From: an uncultured Oscillospiraceae bacterium
GTDB lineage: Bacteria > Bacillota > Clostridia > Oscillospirales > Ruminococcaceae
Length of the DNA stretch: 15,947 nt
Assembly (NCBI GenBank): GCA_900543295.1
Contig: UQQY01000031.1
Coordinates: 1-15,947, forward strand
Reading direction: 5' to 3'
Below, in pieces: positions 12,776 through 15,947 of this stretch. The position numbers were made by a program, and so were the translations under genes. The notes under the pieces are model-generated. The model was not told the DNA's origin, did not search any database, and worked only from the letters and a program-made list of their open reading frames with translations. Each line of letters begins with the position of its first letter. Position 1 is the stretch's first letter.

Positions 12776-12819
12776 AAAAAGGAACGACAATCTTCTTTCG
12801 AAAATTGTCGTTCCTTTTT
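12776..12819. terminator. Terminator of the tRNA transcript
   Basis: A 16-bp stem, AAAAAGGAACGACAAT / ATTGTCGTTCCTTTTT, begins right at the 3' end of tRNA-Glu(CTC). A and T runs flank a GC-containing core, so it can act in both directions. Confidence 0.85.
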
Positions 12820-12893
12820 GGTGACCCCTGGGAGAATCGAACTCCCGATTACGCCGTGAGAGGGCGTCGTCTTAGCCGCTTGACCAAGGGGCC
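12819..12893 (-). tRNA. tRNA-Glu (anticodon CTC)
   Basis: A 75-nt cloverleaf on the minus strand beginning GGCCCCTTGG, with anticodon loop CTCTCAC (CTC), T-loop GTTCGATTC and an encoded CCA end. The acceptor stem pairs fully with one G-U pair. It is close in sequence to the neighbouring Glu(TTC) gene, with compensatory stem changes, so the two probably arose by duplication. Confidence 0.93.
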
Positions 12894-12996
12894 ATATATG
12901 TAAAACGGCTAAAAGCCGCTTATTGCAAGATAAAAAGCCATCAAAGACGGCGCTTTATCCAGAAAAACAACAAAACGATTGCCCTGCTGTTTTTAA

Positions 12997-13071
12997 TGGT
13001 GACCCGTGCGAGAATCGAACTCGCGATTCCGCCGTGAAAGGGCGATGTCTTAACCTCTTGACCAACGGGCC
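12997..13071 (-). tRNA. tRNA-Glu (anticodon TTC)
   Basis: A 75-nt cloverleaf on the minus strand beginning GGCCCGTTGG, with anticodon loop CTTTCAC (TTC), T-loop GTTCGATTC and an encoded CCA. It follows tRNA-Met after 3 nt. A hairpin with a T-run in the 103-nt gap before tRNA-Glu(CTC) may partly terminate the transcript. Confidence 0.95.
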
Positions 13072-13074
13072 GTT

Positions 13075-13151
13075 TGGTAGCGGTAGTCGGATTCGAACCA
13101 ACGACACTGCGGGTATGAACCGCATGCTCTAGCCAACTGAGCTATACCGCC
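13075..13151 (-). tRNA. tRNA-Met (anticodon CAT), elongator type
   Basis: A 77-nt cloverleaf on the minus strand beginning GGCGGTATAGCTCAGTTGG, with anticodon loop TTCATAC and encoded CCA. The anticodon stem TGCGG/CCGCA lacks the three consecutive G-C pairs of initiator tRNA, and the 1-72 pair is G-U, so the elongator form is preferred. A tRNA-Ile2 with modified CAT cannot be fully excluded. Confidence 0.92.
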
Positions 13152-13185
13152 GTATCTTCGAATATTCCCGAAGAGAACGAGATTA

Positions 13186-13214
13186 ATTATAGCGTAAACA
13201 GGGACGCTTGTCAA
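13186..13214 (-). promoter_or_regulatory. Consensus sigma-A promoter of the tRNA operon
   Basis: On the minus strand a perfect -35 TTGACA (13209-13214), a 17-nt spacer and a perfect -10 TATAAT (13186-13191) lie 35 nt upstream of tRNA-Met. Confidence 0.93.
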
Positions 13215-13312
13215 CTATTTTCTCAGAGAAATTTGCGCTTTGGCGAATATGGATGATTTTATCGCCGAAAAAGAACGCCGTGAATGCAAATCTGTCAAAA
13301 AAGGCAGCGTGC

Positions 13313-13342
13313 GTCATCCTTTTGAGCCTTTGCGCATAGGAT
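13313..13342 (+). promoter_or_regulatory. Sigma-E-like promoter candidate of the small-protein operon
   Basis: GTCATCCT (13313-13320), a 14-nt spacer and CATAGGAT (13335-13342) resemble the sporulation sigma-E pattern GTCATATT-14-CATACANT (6/8 in the first box). Transcription would start about 60 nt before the first gene. No good sigma-A promoter is visible here. The match is suggestive only. Confidence 0.35.
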
Positions 13343-13407
13343 AGTATCGACCGGTATGCAACTCTATATACGTGCCGGACAACAATATAAAACGGAGTTG
13401 GTCATTC

Positions 13408-13671
13408 ATGCAGAACAACGACGCGCTTTCCGCACTGTTAAATGAAGCCGGAAAAAAGGCCGGCGTCAATCCGGCAACACTGAAGCAGAACGTGCAGAAC
13501 GGCAAGCTGGACGCTCTGCTTGCAAACATGAAGCCGCAGGATGCAAAACGTTTTCAGGAAATCTTAAACAATCCGGCGCTCGCCAAACAGCTTTTAAATA
13601 CGCCGGGAGCACAAAAGCTTATTCGGCGTTTTGCTGAACAGGGAGGGAACACCAATGGAGGACTTGGCTGA
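13408..13671 (+). CDS. Uncharacterised 87-aa helical protein, first gene of a three-gene operon
   Basis: I do not recognise the family. The protein is small, soluble and predicted helical, with Asn/Lys/Gln-rich surfaces: MQNNDALSALLNEAGKKAGV, then NPATLKQNVQNGKLDALLANMKP, then a closing LLNTPGAQKLIRRFAEQGG. That last segment resembles the N-terminus of the next protein (ILSSPEGQEQLKNIAAMFGG), so the two share a short motif of the form LL-x-S/T-P-x-x-Q followed by a helix. The start ATG at 13408 has GGAG about 10 nt upstream. The 3' end overlaps the next gene by 17 nt, so translation is coupled. A cytoplasmic structural or adaptor role is only a guess. Confidence 0.78.
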   Translation: MQNNDALSALLNEAGKKAGVNPATLKQNVQNGKLDALLANMKPQDAKRFQEILNNPALAKQLLNTPGAQKLIRRFAEQGGNTNGGLG

Positions 13672-14047
13672 AAAATTAAACGGCATTCTTTCTTCTCCGG
13701 AAGGCCAGGAGCAGCTTAAAAATATTGCGGCCATGTTCGGCGGATCGGACGCGCCGGATCTGTCAGGACTGTTCGGGCAAGGCGCTTCATCATCCGCACC
13801 GACAGAAAATTCGGCGCAGGATCCCTCCGCCGAATCCCCGCCTATCGATATGGCGGCGATTGCCGGAATTCAAAAGATGGTCAAAAGTATGAATACAAAC
13901 GACAAAAACACGCAGCTTTTGCTGGCACTCAAGCCGCATTTCAGTGAAGCGCGGCAGAAGCGGGTGGACAACGCGGTAAAAATGCTCCGACTGATGGCGC
14001 TTTTGCCGATGTTAAAGCAAAGCGGCATTCTGTCGGGTCTGATTTAA
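13655..14047 (+). CDS. Uncharacterised 130-aa protein, second gene of the operon
   Basis: A helical N-terminus (MEDLAEKLNGILSSPEGQEQ, then LKNIAAMFGG) leads into a low-complexity Ser/Ala/Pro-rich linker (about 30-70). The C-terminal half is compact and conserved-looking (about 75-130): IAGIQKMVKSMNTNDKNTQL, then LLALKPHFSEARQKRVDNAV, then KMLRLMALLPMLKQSGIL. The pattern LLALKPHF...RQKRVDNA..ML.LM.LLPMLK recalls hypothetical proteins common in Clostridia, but I cannot name the family. No signal peptide; the last helix is hydrophobic but short. ATG at 13655 has AGGGAGG 8 nt upstream, inside the first gene. It is 22 nt upstream of the third gene. Confidence 0.8.
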   Translation: MEDLAEKLNGILSSPEGQEQLKNIAAMFGGSDAPDLSGLFGQGASSSAPTENSAQDPSAESPPIDMAAIAGIQKMVKSMNTNDKNTQLLLALKPHFSEARQKRVDNAVKMLRLMALLPMLKQSGILSGLI

Positions 14048-14069
14048 TAAGGAAAGAGAGGGGAGGAGA

Positions 14070-14414
14070 ATGGCGCGAGGCTATACAAACGAAGAAATTC
14101 TGGCCATGCAAAAGGATGCAATCCGCAGAGTCAACGAAATGCGGCGAATGTCAGAAGAAAAGCTGCGGCAAACCGCGCCGCCGGAACAGCAACCGCCCTC
14201 TCCGCCCCCCTCCTCCCCCAAAACGGATGAAAAGCCGGCTCCGGCACAGGAGGCTCCCGCCTCCACAGAACATCCGAGCGGCGGACTGACGGCGATTTTA
14301 CAGTCCTTTGGCGGCGACCGTGAAACTATGCTCCTGCTGGCGCTCCTTTTCCTTTTAATCAAGGAAGAGGCAGATACTTCGCTGATTTTGGCGCTCGTTT
14401 ATATTTTGCTGTAG
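14070..14414 (+). CDS. Uncharacterised 114-aa protein with C-terminal membrane hairpin, third gene of the operon
   Basis: A charged coiled-coil-like N-terminus (ARGYTNEEILAMQKDAIRRV, then NEMRRMSEEKLRQ) is followed by a Pro-rich linker (about 36-70, including PPSPPPSSPK). The C-terminus is hydrophobic, LLLALLFLLI-KEEADTS-LILALVYILL, and reads as two short membrane segments around an acidic turn. It is probably anchored in the membrane by this hairpin, with the linker facing the cytoplasm (inference). The start follows GGGGAGGAGA directly. A rho-independent terminator at 14422-14449 ends the operon. No family recognised. Together with the two upstream genes this looks like a small membrane-associated complex. 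Confidence 0.8.
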   Translation: MARGYTNEEILAMQKDAIRRVNEMRRMSEEKLRQTAPPEQQPPSPPPSSPKTDEKPAPAQEAPASTEHPSGGLTAILQSFGGDRETMLLLALLFLLIKEEADTSLILALVYILL

Positions 14415-14421
14415 AACGCAG

Positions 14422-14449
14422 GCGCCCGGCACTTATACTGGGCGCTTTT
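14422..14449 (+). terminator. Rho-independent terminator of the small-protein operon
   Basis: GCGCCC pairs with GGGCGC around a 12-nt loop and is followed by TTTT, 8 nt after the last stop codon. The opposing lipoprotein gene ends at 14467, so it may serve both directions. Confidence 0.85.
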
Positions 14450-14466
14450 GACGCGTCTGCTTCCAA

Positions 14467-15399
14467 TTATCCGGCGGACTCGCCGGACGCATCTGAAGCC
14501 TCAACCGCAGTATCGGAAAAATCCACATCAGGATACATCAGCGCCGCAAGCTGTCTGAGCTGGTCAATCATATTTCCAGTTCCATCCAGCAAAGCACTGC
14601 GATCCGCCTCATACAGCGCTCCCTCAGCCACGGCGCGCTTCTGCGCAAAATTTGCATTCTGCCGGATGTTTTCCGCCTGAAGCGGCGCGGCATAAAACAA
14701 AACGTCCGGGTCGGCGGAAGAAAGCGTCTCAGCCGAAACGGTATAGCTTTCTCCTTCTGCTGCATTCGTACCGATCAGGGCGAGCAGCGCTCCTTCGACG
14801 GTATCGGGAGTTGCCAGATACGGATCAATGGTGCAGATAAAAAGAAACGATTTTTTCTCCTCCGGCACTTTGTCTGTGATACGCTCCACGTCGGCCTTCA
14901 TCGCATCGATCAGCGCCGTTCCGGCGGAGTCGGCCTCCAGTTTTCCGTCCATGGCGGCAATGACATCGTAATAACGCGCGTACAGTGCGTCAAGCGAATC
15001 GACCGGCGAAAGCACCACAACCTGCACGCCAGCCTCGGAAAGCTCGTCTAACTGCGACTTTGCCATTGGCGCGCTTGTAAACAGAAGATCCGGAGAGACT
15101 TCCTTAATTGCTTGAAGATCGGGGACAAGCGCTGTCCCGATCCCCTTTCTTGCGCTGCCGGTCTTTTCCGCCTCTTCGGAAGCAACCGCTATAATCTGAT
15201 CCTCATAGCCAAGATCCTCTAAAATATTGGTAAGCTGTGCAGACAACGTTGCCACGCGTTCAGGCTTTTCTGTTACGGTAACGTTTCCAACCGTAACCGG
15301 ATAGGGCGTTTCTTCTTTTTCAACAGTATTGCTGCCAAAGCACGCGCTCAACACAAAAACAAGACTGGCGGCAAGAATGCCCGCTGCTAACCGTTTCAT
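14467..15399 (-). CDS. ABC-transporter substrate-binding lipoprotein (iron-siderophore/cobalamin type)
   Basis: A 310-aa surface lipoprotein of the helical-backbone metal receptor class (FecB/BtuF-type, peripl_BP_2). The N-terminus MKRLAAGILAASLVFVLSAC carries the lipobox LSAC (lipidated Cys about residue 20). The mature part starts with a strand-rich lobe, YPVTVGNVTVTEKPERVATL, then SAQLTNILEDLGYEDQIIAV. The usual DLLFTS- and PDVLFYAAP-type strands follow, with a long connecting helix about 145-180 between the two lobes. It would deliver ferric siderophore, haem or a corrinoid to a membrane permease that is not in the window. The ATG at 15397-15399 has GGAGG 8 nt upstream; five codons upstream another ATG is not preferred. 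It is a single gene here with a weak promoter candidate at 15467-15495. Confidence 0.88.
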   Translation of the reverse strand: MKRLAAGILAASLVFVLSACFGSNTVEKEETPYPVTVGNVTVTEKPERVATLSAQLTNILEDLGYEDQIIAVASEEAEKTGSARKGIGTALVPDLQAIKEVSPDLLFTSAPMAKSQLDELSEAGVQVVVLSPVDSLDALYARYYDVIAAMDGKLEADSAGTALIDAMKADVERITDKVPEEKKSFLFICTIDPYLATPDTVEGALLALIGTNAAEGESYTVSAETLSSADPDVLFYAAPLQAENIRQNANFAQKRAVAEGALYEADRSALLDGTGNMIDQLRQLAALMYPDVDFSDTAVEASDASGESAG

Positions 15400-15419
15400 G
15401 TAAAGATCCTCCAATTCGT

Positions 15420-15463
15420 TTTCGATCTATCGAAAGCCGCACATGCGGCTTTTTTTCTTTTTA
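15420..15463 (+). terminator. Terminator-like hairpin in the lipoprotein leader, oriented to the plus strand
   Basis: AAAGCCGC-ACAT-GCGGCTTT (15433-15452) is followed on the plus strand by a T-rich run to 15463. A second perfect repeat, TTTCGAT-CT-ATCGAAA (15420-15435), overlaps its start. No plus-strand gene ends nearby, so it may stop antisense transcription, or act as a leader structure on the minus strand. Confidence 0.6.
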
Positions 15464-15466
15464 TTA

Positions 15467-15495
15467 AGGATACCATTTTAAAGCATCGAATTCAA
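15467..15495 (-). promoter_or_regulatory. Weak sigma-A promoter candidate for the lipoprotein gene
   Basis: On the minus strand a -35 TTGAAT (15490-15495), a 17-nt spacer and a -10 TATCCT (15467-15472), each 4/6 to consensus, place the leader hairpin at 15420-15452 within the transcript. Confidence 0.4.
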
Positions 15496-15585
15496 CCGTT
15501 CACGGATGATTCCCCTGATATTTCAAAGGGACGTCCTTCACCGCTGCGTTTTTCTCCCGGTTTATTCCTTTATCACATAAAAGTA

Positions 15586-15614
15586 TTGCATTGCGGTTAA
15601 AAAGCCGTTATAAT
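15586..15614 (+). promoter_or_regulatory. Sigma-A promoter candidate for the acetolactate synthase gene
   Basis: A -35 TTGCAT (15586-15591), a 17-nt spacer and a perfect -10 TATAAT (15609-15614) give a leader of about 40 nt. That is too short for a T-box or leucine attenuator. Confidence 0.65.
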
Positions 15615-15661
15615 AAGGGATAAACACGTTAAGACTGCACAGTCGGAAAGGATGAACGGAT

Positions 15662-15947
15662 ATGACAATAACCGCGGCACAGGCAATGGTTCGCTGTCTT
15701 CAGGCTGAGGGAATCCAGACGGTATTCGGCCTTCCGGGCGCGGCGATCTGCCCGTTTTATGACGCCCTGTCAAAAACGGACATCCGCCATATCCTTGTAC
15801 GGCAGGAACAAAACGCCGGACATGCTGCCAGCGGATACGCCCGCCTTACAAAAAAGCCCGCCGTCTGCATTGCCACCTCCGGTCCCGGCGCTTTGAATCT
15901 GATTACCGCCGTAGCCACCGCCTATATGGACTCGATTCCGCTGGTTG
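15662..15947 (+). CDS. ilvB: Acetolactate synthase large subunit, N-terminus (partial)
   Basis: The first 95 codons of a thiamine-diphosphate enzyme; the gene runs off the right edge. The visible part is the PYR domain start: MTITAAQAMVRCLQAEGIQT, VFGLPGAAICPFYDAL, then RQEQNAGHAASGYAR with the conserved catalytic glutamate that activates ThDP (E in RQEQ), and VCIATSGPGALNLITAVATAYMDSIPLV. This matches acetohydroxyacid synthase, which condenses two pyruvates (or pyruvate and 2-ketobutyrate) for valine, leucine and isoleucine synthesis. The usual RHEQ is RQEQ here. The ATG at 15662 has AAAGGA about 10 nt upstream. Related ThDP enzymes (oxalyl-CoA decarboxylase, catabolic acetolactate synthase) cannot be excluded from this fragment. 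Confidence 0.85.
   Translation, partial: MTITAAQAMVRCLQAEGIQTVFGLPGAAICPFYDALSKTDIRHILVRQEQNAGHAASGYARLTKKPAVCIATSGPGALNLITAVATAYMDSIPLV

Noticed and set aside
12906..12918. CGGCT-AAA-AGCCG hairpin between the two Glu tRNAs as an independent terminator
   Set aside because: The stem is only 5 bp and lies just before tRNA-Glu(CTC); I could not find a separate promoter for that tRNA, so full termination there seems unlikely.
14195..14219. C-rich stretch that could form a G-quadruplex on the minus strand
   Set aside because: Only three runs of three or more G, so a stable quadruplex is doubtful; it is simply the Pro-rich linker coding sequence.
1..15947. CRISPR arrays, insertion sequences, integrases, phage genes
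   Set aside because: No regularly spaced repeats, transposase-like frames or integrase motifs were seen in either strand.

Overview
The window looks like a chromosomal segment of a low-to-mid-GC Firmicute, most plausibly a gut-type Clostridia/Oscillospirales organism (inference). The basis is strong AGGAGG-type ribosome binding sites, several near-perfect sigma-A promoters (TTGACA-17/18-TATAAT), a CIRCE element in front of hsp20, an LCP-family cell-wall protein, and a B. subtilis YdjGHI-like membrane-stress gene set. Most genes lie on the minus strand.

Layout. 1-2342: the N-terminus of a LacI-type repressor, a DegT/AHBA-type PLP aminotransferase and a HAD phosphatase, the last two translationally coupled. 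On the other strand is a degenerate LytR-CpsA-Psr-like protein, which shares a bidirectional terminator with the convergent hsp20 gene (3314-3754). 3982-8394: a minus-strand operon of, in transcription order, a 17-codon upstream ORF, a 123-aa unknown protein, an SPFH protein with tandem zinc ribbons, a two-zinc-ribbon membrane protein (YdjG-like), a TPM-domain membrane protein (YdjH-like) and a GNAT acetyltransferase. In B. subtilis the YdjG/H/I proteins connect the phage-shock protein PspA to the membrane. No pspA is visible here, and the module carries an extra small protein instead. 8585-10642: a cytoplasmic GH3 glycosidase with a consensus promoter and repeated operator-like motifs.

10770-12780 is AT-richer and accessory in character. 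It holds a possible 32-aa gene followed by a 25-bp perfect hairpin, a stretch with no recognised gene, a GyrI-like protein, and a four-helix-bundle protein whose reading frame runs through its own terminator. Next come three tRNA genes on the minus strand (elongator Met-CAT, Glu-TTC, Glu-CTC) behind a perfect sigma-A promoter. 13408-14414 is a plus-strand operon of three small unknown helical proteins with a sigma-E-like promoter candidate. The window ends with a metal/siderophore/corrinoid ABC-transporter lipoprotein on the minus strand and the start of an acetolactate synthase large subunit on the plus strand.

The best candidates for something undescribed are the PspA-less SPFH/zinc-ribbon/TPM operon with its coupled upstream ORF, and the three-gene helical operon at 13408-14414. 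All family assignments are by eye from motifs; no database search was run.
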